Source: Candidatus Binataceae bacterium (GTDB lineage Bacteria > Desulfobacterota > Binatia > Binatales > Binataceae). Taken from it: a DNA stretch of 64,000 bases. The notes below the pieces were generated by a model. That model had not been told where the DNA came from. It was given only the letters and a program-made list of their open reading frames with translations, and ran no database searches. The DNA lies in assembly GCA_035308025.1 (NCBI GenBank), contig DATGHL010000017.1, positions 50,494 through 114,493 of the forward strand, read 5' to 3'. The translations under genes and the position numbers were made by a program. Positions 48,253 to 56,792 of the stretch are shown piece after piece (within the stretch, counting starts at the first letter, position 1; the number at the start of each line of letters is the position of its first letter).

Positions 48253-48408
48253 ATGCCTAAGACGAAGCATGCGCAGAAAATCATTTTCTTCTACTGCTAC
48301 ACCTGTAAGGACTACGAATTGAAAACGAACCCGCACTATCGGAGTCAGAAGGCCCGCTTCGCGCGACGGCGACGCAAGGAACGCGATATATCTGTGAAAG
48401 CTGGCTAG
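48253..48408 (+). CDS. 51-residue CxxC passenger protein of the IS element
   Basis: A short basic protein, MPKTKHAQKIIFFYCYTC…, with a CYTC pair and an Arg-rich C-terminal half, shaped like half of a zinc ribbon or a nucleic-acid-binding peptide. It lies between the transposase and the membrane passenger gene, with 8 bases to the latter. No homologue is recognised. The ATG has only weak Shine-Dalgarno-like purines (GGCGAGAAG). Confidence 0.5.
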   Translation: MPKTKHAQKIIFFYCYTCKDYELKTNPHYRSQKARFARRRRKERDISVKAG

Positions 48409-48416
48409 CATCATGC

Positions 48417-49259
48417 GTGCTAAGCGCTGGCTACATTGGTTTGCCATTCTTCGTGGTTGGATTAGCCTTCTTACTGACCATTGCTCACTCACTCCTAGAG
48501 CCAAGTGAGCCCGCGAGCCGCAATTACAAACGCCACTTCCCAGAGGCTACCGCCTACAAGCAAGACACTGACACCGATTCCGCCGCGATGATCGGCGCCC
48601 CAGATCATCAAGCCAGCTCCGGTCAGAATGAGGGTCAGAGCAATGATGATTCTCTCTGGCTTATCCTCTTTACTGGAATCGCGGCCGCCGCGACTGGCGC
48701 GATCGCGATATTCAATTGGCAGTTGGTAGGCGTGACTCGCGAAATGGTTAAAGCGACCGGTCTTGCTGCCGAAGCCGCTCGCCTCGCTCTTCACGTCAAC
48801 CGGCCATACCTGATGGTAGTGGGAATGACGCCACTCGCCCTGATGAGCGAAGTACTCCATGTGCAAGAGCCAATCTCGCGCCTGACGATCAACCTGCACA
48901 ATGTTGGAAGTAGTCCTGCTGAATTGACCGAAATCCTTGCAGGTTCTTGGAAATTCGACTGTGTGGCGGATATGACCGAGCCAAGATGGGAGCGTCTGAT
49001 TCACGCGCCCCAAGACATCGCCCGCTCGGTCTTGGCCGTCGGCGGTGAACTTGACCCTATTCGCATAACAATCCACTGGACTGAAGAGCATATGGCGAGC
49101 GTCAATTGCGGAGCGAAGCGCGTTGCCATCTACGGAGTAGTTCGATATCGCAGCGGTCCGAAGGAATCGTACTACACTCGCTTTTTCTACTGGTTCTCCC
49201 CATTGACTAGGCCGGAGCTTCAGAAAGCCGCCAGCGAGGAATTGAATGAGCGCGCATAG
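48417..49259 (+). CDS. Membrane passenger protein of the IS element, function unknown
   Basis: A 280-residue protein starting at GTG with one N-terminal segment (GLPFFVVGLAFLLTIAH) and another at about 80-100 (LWLILFTGIAAAATGAIAIF). A short helix with WQLVGVTREMVKATGLAAE follows, and then a soluble domain beginning RPYLMVVGM. The layout is seen in many uncharacterised bacterial proteins with a membrane hairpin plus coiled region. It lies inside the inverted repeats, so it moves with the element. The opposite-strand open frame of similar length is a shadow. Confidence 0.6.
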   Translation: MLSAGYIGLPFFVVGLAFLLTIAHSLLEPSEPASRNYKRHFPEATAYKQDTDTDSAAMIGAPDHQASSGQNEGQSNDDSLWLILFTGIAAAATGAIAIFNWQLVGVTREMVKATGLAAEAARLALHVNRPYLMVVGMTPLALMSEVLHVQEPISRLTINLHNVGSSPAELTEILAGSWKFDCVADMTEPRWERLIHAPQDIARSVLAVGGELDPIRITIHWTEEHMASVNCGAKRVAIYGVVRYRSGPKESYYTRFFYWFSPLTRPELQKAASEELNERA

Positions 49260-49311
49260 CACTAACGTTAGAGCACCGGCCTGTCCGAGCCAGAATAGCA
49301 GGCGCGGCAGT

Positions 49312-49335
49312 ACTGTCAAGTACCGTAACATTCCC
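49312..49335 (-). repeat. Right terminal inverted repeat of the IS1595-like element
   Basis: On the minus strand it reads GGGAATGTTACGGTACTTGA plus CAGT, one mismatch from the left end. It marks the right boundary 22 bases before the DUF1326 start. Confidence 0.9.
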
Positions 49336-49357
49336 CTTTATAGGGAGGTAGCCGCCA

Positions 49358-49980
49358 ATGACTCAGCAGGTCCCCTGGCATATTTCGGCCGACTACATGG
49401 AGTCATGCAATTGTGATTTCGGGTGCCCATGCAATTTCAGCGGTTTGCCATCCGGTGGGCGCTGCGAGGCGCTGGTCGGATATCACATCCGCCAGGGAAA
49501 CTACGGTGATGTGAACCTTGGCGGGGTCGATTTCATCCAGACGGAATCGTGGCCGCGCGCGATCCACGAAGGTAATGGAACCGGTGGCGTGTACATCAGC
49601 GACAGGGCTAGCGTCGAACAACGCTCCGCTATCGTTGAGATTGCCTACGGACGCGCTGGCGGTGATGGACCGTTCGCGATTTTCGCTGCAACCTGGCGCC
49701 AAGTCCTGGAACCGCAATTCGTTCCTATCGAGATGAGCGTGGATGGTAAGCGCAGCCGTTTCTCCGTTCCCGGTGTGCTTGAAGTCCATCTGACTCCGCA
49801 TCTCGACTCGGTTTCCGGCAAGGAACAGGAGAAGTTCAGATACTTCTACCGGATGGCTTTATATGGAAAACGGCGCAGGCGGTGAAGACGATCACGATGC
49901 GAATTCTGAGTCCGAGCCTGAATTTCGACTACTCCGGCAAGAACGCTTTCTACCCGGTAGTTGAATATAGCGGGCCTTAG
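49358..49980 (+). pseudogene. DUF1326 protein, C-terminus frameshifted
   Basis: The first 170 residues are a typical DUF1326 protein: MESCNCDFGCPCNFSGLPSGG with its CNCxxGCPC cluster, then GNYGDVNLGGVDF and FAIFAATW. The open frame stops at 49885 after GKRRRR. One base off, the true C terminus continues: AVKTITMRILS, FDYSGKNAFYPVVEYSGP, then TAG at 49978. Loss of one A from the GGAAAACG run explains this. The function of the family is unknown. The left neighbour is the IS element, whose end lies only 22 bases upstream, so the native promoter may be disrupted. Confidence 0.75.
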
Positions 49981-50083
49981 ATAGTCCACTCCCTGTTTGA
50001 AAAGGGAGAACGTGTTCGAGTTGCTCCGATACTCACGCGCTTACCAAGGGGGGTCCGGAAAGTTTACGCGCTAAGTCGGATGA

Positions 50084-51349
50084 TCAGTTCAGAGGGGCGA
50101 AGATCTCCGGGCCGATCTCGCGGCCCTTCAAATCACCGAGCATCACCATTCCCATGCGCTCGCCCTTGAAGCACGACGATGCCAGCTCGACTACCTGATC
50201 GTTGGTGACCTGCTCGATGCCCCGCGCGATCTCTTCGAGCGGGATGTCGCGATGGAAATAGATTTCGTTGCGCGCCAGCCGGTTCATCCGGCTATCCGTT
50301 GATTCCATCCCGAGCAACATGTTGCCCTTGAGTTGACTCTTCGCGCGGGTCAGTTCTGCCGGCCGTAAGCCTTCGCGGACGACCTGCACCAACTCCTTGA
50401 TCGTCACGTCAATCACCTCATCGACCCATTCGGGCGAGGTCCCGGCGTAGATCCCGAAATAGCCGCAGTCGAGAAACGCCGACATGAACGAATAGATGCT
50501 GTAGACGCGGCCGCGCTTTTCGCGCACCTCCTGGAACAGCCGCGACGACATCCCGCCGCCGAGCGCAGTGTTGAGCACGTAGCCGGCGTAGCGCAGCCGG
50601 TCCACCTGGCTGAGCCCGCGGCCGCCGATACAAATATGCGCCTGCTCGAGCTTCTTCGCCTGGTTCAGCACCATCAGGCGCTCGGTCGGCGCCGTGATCG
50701 GACCGATCGTGCCGTCACCCTCGATCCCGCCGAACAGCCGTTCGCAGTCCGCAACCAGCAGCTCATGATCGATCGCGCCCGCCGCGGCGATAAAGACCCT
50801 GCCCGCGCGATAGCGATCGGCCATGAACGAAACCAGCAGCTCGCGATCGATCGCGTTGACGGTCTCGACCGAACCGAAAATCGGCAGCGCCAGCGGATGG
50901 CCGCCCCAGAAATGCAGATTGAAGAGATCGTGGATAAAATCGTCGGGCGTATCTTCGGCCTGCGAGATCTCCTGCAGCACCACTTGCCGCTCGCGATCGA
51001 TCTCCTCGGGGGCAAAGACTGAATCGAGGAAGATGTCGGCGAGTAAATCCACCGTCATCTTGACGTCCTCGCCCAGCACCTTGGCGTAGTAGCAGGTGTA
51101 CTCCTTGCCGGTAAACGCATTGAGCACGCCGCCGACCGCGTCGATCGACTCGGCGATTTGCGCCGCGGTGCGCTTCGCGGTGCCCTTGAACAGCAGATGC
51201 TCGATAAAGTGCGAGACGCCGTTCTCCGGCCCCTCTTCGTACCGCGAGCCATTCTCGACCCAGATGCCGATCGTGGCCGACAGCACCTGCGGCATCGCCT
51301 CGGTGAGAACGCGAACCCCGTTCGTCAGTACGCTCTTTTTTATCATCAA
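50084..51349 (-). CDS. M16-family zinc peptidase (processing-peptidase-like)
   Basis: A 421-residue protease with the inverted zinc motif HFIEH (H47, E50, H51) and the N-terminal style of bacterial M16B enzymes (VRVLTEAMPQVLSATIGIWV). The C-terminal half is the inactive-type second domain. The family is related to mitochondrial processing peptidase and to the B. subtilis MlpA/YmxG group, which often lies next to pnp. Here it lies 15 bases downstream of pnp, consistent with an rpsO-pnp-peptidase operon. It acts in the cytoplasm or periplasm; no signal peptide is visible. Confidence 0.93.
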   Translation of the reverse strand: MMIKKSVLTNGVRVLTEAMPQVLSATIGIWVENGSRYEEGPENGVSHFIEHLLFKGTAKRTAAQIAESIDAVGGVLNAFTGKEYTCYYAKVLGEDVKMTVDLLADIFLDSVFAPEEIDRERQVVLQEISQAEDTPDDFIHDLFNLHFWGGHPLALPIFGSVETVNAIDRELLVSFMADRYRAGRVFIAAAGAIDHELLVADCERLFGGIEGDGTIGPITAPTERLMVLNQAKKLEQAHICIGGRGLSQVDRLRYAGYVLNTALGGGMSSRLFQEVREKRGRVYSIYSFMSAFLDCGYFGIYAGTSPEWVDEVIDVTIKELVQVVREGLRPAELTRAKSQLKGNMLLGMESTDSRMNRLARNEIYFHRDIPLEEIARGIEQVTNDQVVELASSCFKGERMGMVMLGDLKGREIGPEIFAPLN

Positions 51350-51364
51350 GATCAGATTCGAATC

Positions 51365-53461
51365 CTATTTGGCCTTTTGCTCGAGTTCCTCTTGCGCCTC
51401 GCGTAGCGAGAGCCGGATTTTTCCGCTGCGATCAACGTCGAGCACCTTGACCATGATCTCGTCGCCCTCGTGCACGACGTCTTCGACCCGCCGCACGCGC
51501 TCTTTGGCGAGCTGTGAGATGTGCAGCAGGCCGTCGGTGCCCGGCATGATTTCGACGAAAGCGCCGAACTCGACGATCTTGCGCACCACGCCGTGGTAGA
51601 TGCGTCCGACCTCGGGCTCCGCCGTGATGCCCTGGATCGCCGCGACCGCCCGTTCCATCGCGTCGCCGTCGGCCGACGCGATCCGCACAGTGCCGTCGTC
51701 CTCGATATCGATCTTGCAGCCGGTCTCTTCGACCAGTCCGCGGATCACTTTGCCGCCGGGTCCGATGACGTCGCGGATTTTGTCGGGTTTGATATGCAGG
51801 GTTACGATCCGCGGCGCATAGGTCGAGGTGTCGGCGCGCGGTTTCTCGAGCGCCTTTTCCATCACACTCAGCACGAACAGTCGCGCCTCGCGCGCCTGAA
51901 GCAGCGCCTGCCGCATCACGTCGCGCGTCACGCCGCCGACCTTGTTATCCATCTGGATCGCCGTGATGCCGTCGGCGGTGCCCGCCACCTTGAAGTCCAT
52001 GTCGCCCAGATGGTCTTCGTCGCCCAGGATGTCAGTGAGCACGCGCACCTGCTCGCCTTCCTTGACCAGGCCCATCGCGATTCCCGCGACTGCCCCCTTG
52101 ACCGGCACGCCGGCGTCGAACAGCGCGAGGCTGCCGCCACACACGCTCGCCATCGAGGAGCTGCCGTTGGATTCGAGCACCTCCGAGACGATGCGGATGG
52201 TGTAAGGAAAATCGTCTTCCGCCGGCAGAATCGGCGCCAGCGCGCGCTCCGCCAGGGCGCCGTGCCCGGTGTCGCGGCGCGAAGGACCGCGCAAGAATTT
52301 CACTTCCCCGGTCGAAAACGGCGGAAAGTTGTAATGCAGCATGAATTTCTTGAAACGCTCGCCAAACAGCGCGTCCACCCGCTGCTCGTCGGACGAAGTG
52401 CCGAGCGTCGCCGTTACCAGCGCCTGCGTTTCGCCGCGCGTGAACAGCGCCGAGCCGTGCGTACGGGGCAGCACCTGGACTTCGGCGCTGAGCGGACGGA
52501 TCTCGGTCGAACTGCGGTCGTCGATGCGCCGATCCTGTTCGATAATCACCCGGCGCACGCGCTCGCGCAGCACCTTCTCGCTGGCCTCGCCGAGCTCCTT
52601 GACGCGATCGGGAAAGCGGCCAGCCATCTCCTCGACGACACGATCCGAGAGGGCATAGACCGCGTTATTGCGCTCCTGCTTGCCGGAAATCTTGAGCGCC
52701 GCTTCGAGGTCGCCGCCCATCTGCTCTTTGACCGCGGCCAGCAGCGCGGGATCGAGCACCTTGGGCTTGAATTCGCGCTTTGGCTTGCCGGCCAGCCGCC
52801 GCAGCTCCTCCTGCAGCTCGAAGACCGGACGCAGCTCTTCGTGCGCCATGAACAATGCTTCCAGGACCGCTTCCTCGTCCACGATGTCTGCGCCGCCCTC
52901 GAGCATCACGATCGAGTCGGGCTTGGCCGCGACCACCAGCGAGATGTCGCTCTCTTCGAATTCGGCAAATTTCGGATTAACGGTTATGCGGCCGTCGATC
53001 CGGCCCATCCGCACCGCCGCGACCGGCCCATTATGCGGAACGTCCGAAACCTCGAGCGCCGCCGATGCCGCAATCAGCGCGAGCGTATCGGGATCATTGT
53101 CGCGATCGGCCGAGAGCACCGTCACGACGATCTGCGTCTCCTTGTCGTAGCCTTTGGGAAACAGCGGACGCATCGCCCGATCGATCAGGCGGGAAGTCAG
53201 AATCTCTTTTTCCGACGGTCGCCCTTCGCGCTTGAAAAAGCCGCCAGGGATCTTGCCGGCGGCGAAGGTCTTTTCCTGATAGTCCACCGTGAGCGGCAGA
53301 AAATCGATCTTCTCCCGCGCCTGATAGGCCGATACCACCGTTGCGAGCACGACCGTATCGCCATACTGCGCGAGGACGGCGCCGTGCGCCTGACGGGCCA
53401 AACGGCCGGTCTCGAGCGACAACCGCCGCCCGGCAAACTCAATCTCTAGCTTTCGATACAT
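51365..53461 (-). CDS. pnp: Polyribonucleotide nucleotidyltransferase
   Basis: Phosphorolytic 3'-5' exoribonuclease of mRNA decay. The 698 residues contain two RNase PH domains, an all-alpha linker, then a KH domain (about 555-610; DVIGPGGKVIRGLVEETG) and an S1 domain (about 620-690; GAFVEIMPGTDGLLHIS). Length and order are normal. It follows rpsO on the minus strand, the classic rpsO-pnp pairing. In E. coli the leader is autoregulated by RNase III and PNPase. Confidence 0.98.
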   Translation of the reverse strand: MYRKLEIEFAGRRLSLETGRLARQAHGAVLAQYGDTVVLATVVSAYQAREKIDFLPLTVDYQEKTFAAGKIPGGFFKREGRPSEKEILTSRLIDRAMRPLFPKGYDKETQIVVTVLSADRDNDPDTLALIAASAALEVSDVPHNGPVAAVRMGRIDGRITVNPKFAEFEESDISLVVAAKPDSIVMLEGGADIVDEEAVLEALFMAHEELRPVFELQEELRRLAGKPKREFKPKVLDPALLAAVKEQMGGDLEAALKISGKQERNNAVYALSDRVVEEMAGRFPDRVKELGEASEKVLRERVRRVIIEQDRRIDDRSSTEIRPLSAEVQVLPRTHGSALFTRGETQALVTATLGTSSDEQRVDALFGERFKKFMLHYNFPPFSTGEVKFLRGPSRRDTGHGALAERALAPILPAEDDFPYTIRIVSEVLESNGSSSMASVCGGSLALFDAGVPVKGAVAGIAMGLVKEGEQVRVLTDILGDEDHLGDMDFKVAGTADGITAIQMDNKVGGVTRDVMRQALLQAREARLFVLSVMEKALEKPRADTSTYAPRIVTLHIKPDKIRDVIGPGGKVIRGLVEETGCKIDIEDDGTVRIASADGDAMERAVAAIQGITAEPEVGRIYHGVVRKIVEFGAFVEIMPGTDGLLHISQLAKERVRRVEDVVHEGDEIMVKVLDVDRSGKIRLSLREAQEELEQKAK

Positions 53462-53591
53462 TGCTTACACCTGCGGGATGGAGACGACTGCAACGCCGTT
53501 CAATGTCGCGGCTCGGCCACGCGGCGTTACTTTCCTGATGCACCCAAGGGGACGTGACGCGCGCAGAGCCCGCGCATCACCAACGATCAAT

Positions 53592-53607
53592 GCCGCGATG
53601 CCGCGGC
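53592..53607 (-). terminator. Hairpin after rpsO
   Basis: GCCGCG-GCAT-CGCGGC begins directly after the rpsO stop on the minus strand. Its 6-bp stem is strong, but no T run follows, so it may be a weak terminator or an RNase III processing site in the rpsO-pnp spacer rather than a true rho-independent terminator. Confidence 0.4.
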
Positions 53608-53877
53608 CTAACGCCGGATGCCGAGCTTCGCAATCAGTCCTTTGTAACGATCAAAGTCCTGCGTATGCAGATAGTCGAGCAGACGGCGGCGCTTGCCGAC
53701 CAGGCGCAACAATCCGCGACGCGAATGATGGTCTTTCGCGTGACCCTTGAGATGCTGGGTGAGCTGCTCGATTCGCGCGGAAAAAATCGCGATTTGAACT
53801 TCGGACGAACCGCTGTCGGTTGCCGCTCTGGCGTTAGCCTTTATGATGTCCCGTTTACGGGCGGCCTCGAGAGGCAT
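53608..53877 (-). CDS. rpsO: 30S ribosomal protein S15
   Basis: Small-subunit protein that binds 16S rRNA helices early in assembly. The 89 residues have the family pattern [40 protein letters not shown] and [12 protein letters not shown]. It precedes pnp, as in many bacteria. The ATG codes [10 protein letters not shown]; an AGGAAGGG run lies rather far (about 15 bases) upstream. Confidence 0.97.
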   Translation of the reverse strand: MPLEAARKRDIIKANARAATDSGSSEVQIAIFSARIEQLTQHLKGHAKDHHSRRGLLRLVGKRRRLLDYLHTQDFDRYKGLIAKLGIRR

Positions 53878-54001
53878 CAGGTATTGCTTCTTTCCCTCTT
53901 CCTTTTGTTGACCGCGAGGCTACCAGAGCTTCGCGCCACAGTAAAGGCGCGCACTCCCCTTTCAGACCTTCGGTGCGATCACAGAAAACCTGCGTCATCA
54001 C

Positions 54002-55159
54002 TCAAGGCGCGCCGATCGCGCCCGCCGAGGCTGACTCGGTACCGCCAGCTACTGTAACTCCCTTACGGACGCGAACAGTATCTTCCGGATGTTTTGGAAC
54101 GTCAACGCGGATAGTGCGATAACCACCGCTGGAGGCGTTGGGCGCCACGAATCCAACTGTGTATTGCTCGCGCAACTCCTCGCTGATTGAGCGGCAAGCG
54201 TCGCGCATCGCTTCGCCGTCGCCAACTTCCCTCAAGACGTAGGTCTTGGCCCCGGTCTCGCCTGAGAGCAGTCTCAGCGTGCGTCCATCGACCTCATCGA
54301 TACCCGAAAAAGCCGAGAAAAGTCCGCCTCCACCGCCGCCATTGTCCTCCCCGATCCCAATGGAATACACCAGCACGCCCATCCGCCGCGCATAGGCGAC
54401 GACGTCTTGCAGATCCGCCTGACTCTCATTATCCATCCCGTCGGTGACGACCAGCAGCGCCTTTTTGTCCCAGCGGCCATGACGGACCCGGATGAGGCCC
54501 TCGATAATTGTGTCGTAGAGCGCGGTTTCGCCCCACGGGTTGAGGATTTGCAGCTTGTCGATTACGAGTCTGTGATTGAGGGTAAAAGGCTGTAAAAGAT
54601 AATCACGATCGGAAAATGCAACCAGAAAGATGTCATCTTGCGGATTGAGTTGCTCGATAAAGGTCGTGATCGCAGCCCGCGCTTGAGGAATTTTCGGCCG
54701 CATGCTTCCCGAAGTATCGACTAGAATCCCCACCGAGACCGGAGTGTTCAGATCGCGCCGGAAAAATTCGATCGGCCGATTCTGCCCATCAATCGAGAGT
54801 TGCAAGTCGTCGCGCTGCAGACCGGTCTGGTAGGTGCCGTCCTGCTTGGTGACGGTGACCGTCACCTGCTCGTAACCGGACTGGTTGCGCAGTTGGCGCG
54901 GCGCGATCGAGAGCTCCTGAGGCGCTTGCGGCGCGATCGGTGGAAGCTGATCTGTCGCGCCATGTTGGAGGCCGTTAGCCGGGACTTCGAGGGTCGAGCC
55001 CGCGCCGCTCTGCGGCTGGTTTCGTGGCAGTTCCAGGGGTGCCGGGAAGCTGCCCTGCTGCGCCCCGACGATCCGCGCGCAGACCATCAGCGCAAAGATT
55101 AAAATCGCGCCGCCAAGGCCGATCGTCATCCGGTGAAATCGATTATTGCGAGTGGTCAT
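54002..55159 (-). CDS. Membrane-anchored VWA-domain protein (VWFA-related)
   Basis: A 385-residue protein with one N-terminal membrane segment (MTIGLGGAILIFALMVCARI), a Pro-rich linker, an Ig-like region (YEQVTVTVTKQDGTYQTGL) and a von Willebrand A domain. The MIDAS motif is DTSGS (148-152), with later VTDGMD. The layout matches the VWFA-related proteins abundant in Acidobacteria and delta-like lineages, thought to mediate protein-protein binding in the periplasm. It is divergent from hflX and its target is unknown. Confidence 0.85.
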   Translation of the reverse strand: MTTRNNRFHRMTIGLGGAILIFALMVCARIVGAQQGSFPAPLELPRNQPQSGAGSTLEVPANGLQHGATDQLPPIAPQAPQELSIAPRQLRNQSGYEQVTVTVTKQDGTYQTGLQRDDLQLSIDGQNRPIEFFRRDLNTPVSVGILVDTSGSMRPKIPQARAAITTFIEQLNPQDDIFLVAFSDRDYLLQPFTLNHRLVIDKLQILNPWGETALYDTIIEGLIRVRHGRWDKKALLVVTDGMDNESQADLQDVVAYARRMGVLVYSIGIGEDNGGGGGGLFSAFSGIDEVDGRTLRLLSGETGAKTYVLREVGDGEAMRDACRSISEELREQYTVGFVAPNASSGGYRTIRVDVPKHPEDTVRVRKGVTVAGGTESASAGAIGAP

Positions 55160-55475
55160 ATGATTGTTAACGCACTTGGCGCTATGATCTTCCTACTCCC
55201 AATCGCGGAGGGCAAGTCGTCACCTCCCCACGCGCTGAGCGTTAGTTCAATCCCGCCAAGCCTCTTGCGTCACTCTGAGCCGAGTCCGCGAGGCGAAAGC
55301 CTGCCCTGAGCCTGTCAAAGAGAATCCCGGCTCTTGCTCTTCTTCCCTCCGGTCATCTGCCCGCGCTCAGTCAGACGCGCGAGCACCTCCTTAGATTTGA
55401 CGAAAAGTCAGCTCCGCGTGTTTCAGACGATCGGCAAAAATTTGCTACGCTGAGCCATAGAGGGGAGGCAGCTTT
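55160..55475. other. Gene-free divergent region before hflX with dispersed repeat
   Basis: The 316-base spacer between the VWA gene and hflX holds no gene. It contains the longer CTGAGC…GAATCCCGG repeat (55269-55340), with an inner segment CGAAAGCCTGCCCTGAGCCT not present in the short copy at 19897. Promoters for both flanking genes must lie here. An in-frame TAG at 55458-55460 limits the hflX start. Confidence 0.5.
55269..55340 (+). repeat. Dispersed CTGAGC…GAATCCCGG repeat, long copy
   Basis: It begins GTCACTCTGAGCCGAGTCCG and ends AGAATCCCGGCTCTTGCTCT. The outer parts match 19897-19930, and about 35 bases in the middle are extra. Similar fragments are common in intergenic DNA of several genomes. 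Confidence 0.45.
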
Positions 55476-56792
55476 CTGGATTCCACAGATAGTCGGACGA
55501 CCACTTCGGGCGAACGCGCGATTCTGGTCGGCGTCGAAACCGGCGCGCGCGACGGCATCACCACTGAGGAGTCGCTCGCCGAACTCGGCGCGTTGGCGGA
55601 AAGCGCCGGTGCCGAAGTCGCGGGCAGCGTTCAGCAAAAGCTCAAGGCGATCGATCCGCGCACCTTTATCGGCCGCGGCAAAGCCGCCGAGGTTCGCGAA
55701 CTCGCGAATCAGCAAGGGGCCGTGCTCGCGATCTTCGACGACGCGCTCAGCCCGGCGCAGGCCCGCAACCTCGAAAATGAACTCAAGCTCCGCGTGATCG
55801 ATCGTTCGCAGCTCATTCTAGACATCTTCGCGCAACGCGCGCGCACCCTTGAAGGCAAGCTGCAGGTTGAAATCGCGCAACTCAGCTATCTGGCTCCGCG
55901 CCTGACGCGCCAATGGGGCCATCTGTCGCGACAGACCGGCGGCAGCGGCGCCGGCGGAAGGATCGGTACGCGCGGCCCCGGCGAGACCCAGCTCGAAGTT
56001 GATCGACGGCGCGTGCGCGAGCGGTTGACCCGCCTTAAAGCCCGCCTTGGCGAGGTCGAGCGCACCCGCTCGATCCAGCGCCGCCGCCGCACCGACGTTC
56101 CTTACGCCACCGTCGCGCTCGTCGGCTACACCAGTTCGGGCAAATCCACCCTGATGAACGCGCTGACCGGCGCCGGCGTCGAAGTCGCCGATCGACCCTT
56201 CTCGACGCTCGACCCGACTATCCGCCGGCTCAAGCTGCCCGGCAACATCCAGGTGATGATTGCCGATACCGTCGGCTTCATTCATCGGCTGCCCCACATG
56301 CTGATCGAAGCCTTCAAGGCGACGCTTGAAGAGGTCCGCTCCGCCGATCTCCTGCTCCACGTCGCCGACGCCTCGTCGCCACTGCTCGACGAGAGGATGC
56401 GCGTGGTCGATCAGGTGCTAGAGGAGATCGGCGCAGGTGCGACGCCGCGGCTCGTGGTGCTCAACAAGATCGATCTCATCGAAGGCCCGCCGCGGGCGCA
56501 CTATGGTGAAGAATGCGTGGGCATCTCTGCCCTGCGGCGCAAGGGTTTGGACAACCTGCTCGAAGCGATCGCGCGAACACTGGCGCCGCTGCGCGAAGAG
56601 ATCGCCGTGACCTTGCCCTCGGCGCGCGGCGACCTCGTTGCGATGGCGCGGCGGGACGGCGAGGTCTTCGCCGCTGAGTACAGCGACGGCGTCGTCGCGA
56701 TGCGCGCGCGGGTCAGTCCGGCCGTTGCCGGCCGCCTGCGCAAGGCCGCCCTCTTGACCCGCGCGCGGTCCAGATGGAGCGTGCGTGAGTAG
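55476..56792 (+). CDS. hflX: Ribosome-splitting GTPase HflX, probable CTG start
   Basis: GTPase that splits stalled 70S ribosomes. About 438 residues: the N-terminal HflX domain (ERAILVGVETG, TFIGRGKAAEVREL) and GTPase motifs GYTSSGKS (G1), ADTVGFIH (G3) and LNKIDL (G4). The conserved N terminus lies upstream of the first ATG/GTG/TTG candidate (TTG at 55593, which would delete it). The frame opens after TAG at 55458. The only usable codon behind a Shine-Dalgarno is CTG at 55476, with GGGGAGG at 55462-55468 and a 7-base spacer. The stop overlaps the next gene. Confidence 0.9.
   Translation: MDSTDSRTTTSGERAILVGVETGARDGITTEESLAELGALAESAGAEVAGSVQQKLKAIDPRTFIGRGKAAEVRELANQQGAVLAIFDDALSPAQARNLENELKLRVIDRSQLILDIFAQRARTLEGKLQVEIAQLSYLAPRLTRQWGHLSRQTGGSGAGGRIGTRGPGETQLEVDRRRVRERLTRLKARLGEVERTRSIQRRRRTDVPYATVALVGYTSSGKSTLMNALTGAGVEVADRPFSTLDPTIRRLKLPGNIQVMIADTVGFIHRLPHMLIEAFKATLEEVRSADLLLHVADASSPLLDERMRVVDQVLEEIGAGATPRLVVLNKIDLIEGPPRAHYGEECVGISALRRKGLDNLLEAIARTLAPLREEIAVTLPSARGDLVAMARRDGEVFAAEYSDGVVAMRARVSPAVAGRLRKAALLTRARSRWSVRE

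Larger units (their letters stand above)
47222..49335 (+). mobile_element. IS1595-like insertion element with passenger genes
   Basis: A 2114-bp element bounded by 24-base inverted repeats with 23 matches (left 47222-47245, right 49312-49335). It carries an IS1595-type transposase gene interrupted by a frameshift, a 51-residue CxxC protein and a 280-residue membrane protein. Flanking 8-mers CTTATTAG and CTTTATAG match at six of eight positions, so the target duplication is imperfect. Passenger-bearing IS1595 groups (for example ISNwi1 and ISNha5) are known. Confidence 0.85.

Noticed and set aside
48495..49331. 278-residue minus-strand open frame in the IS element
   Set aside because: It is antisense to the membrane passenger gene. 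The plus frame has a start, plausible membrane topology and a better link to the upstream small gene.
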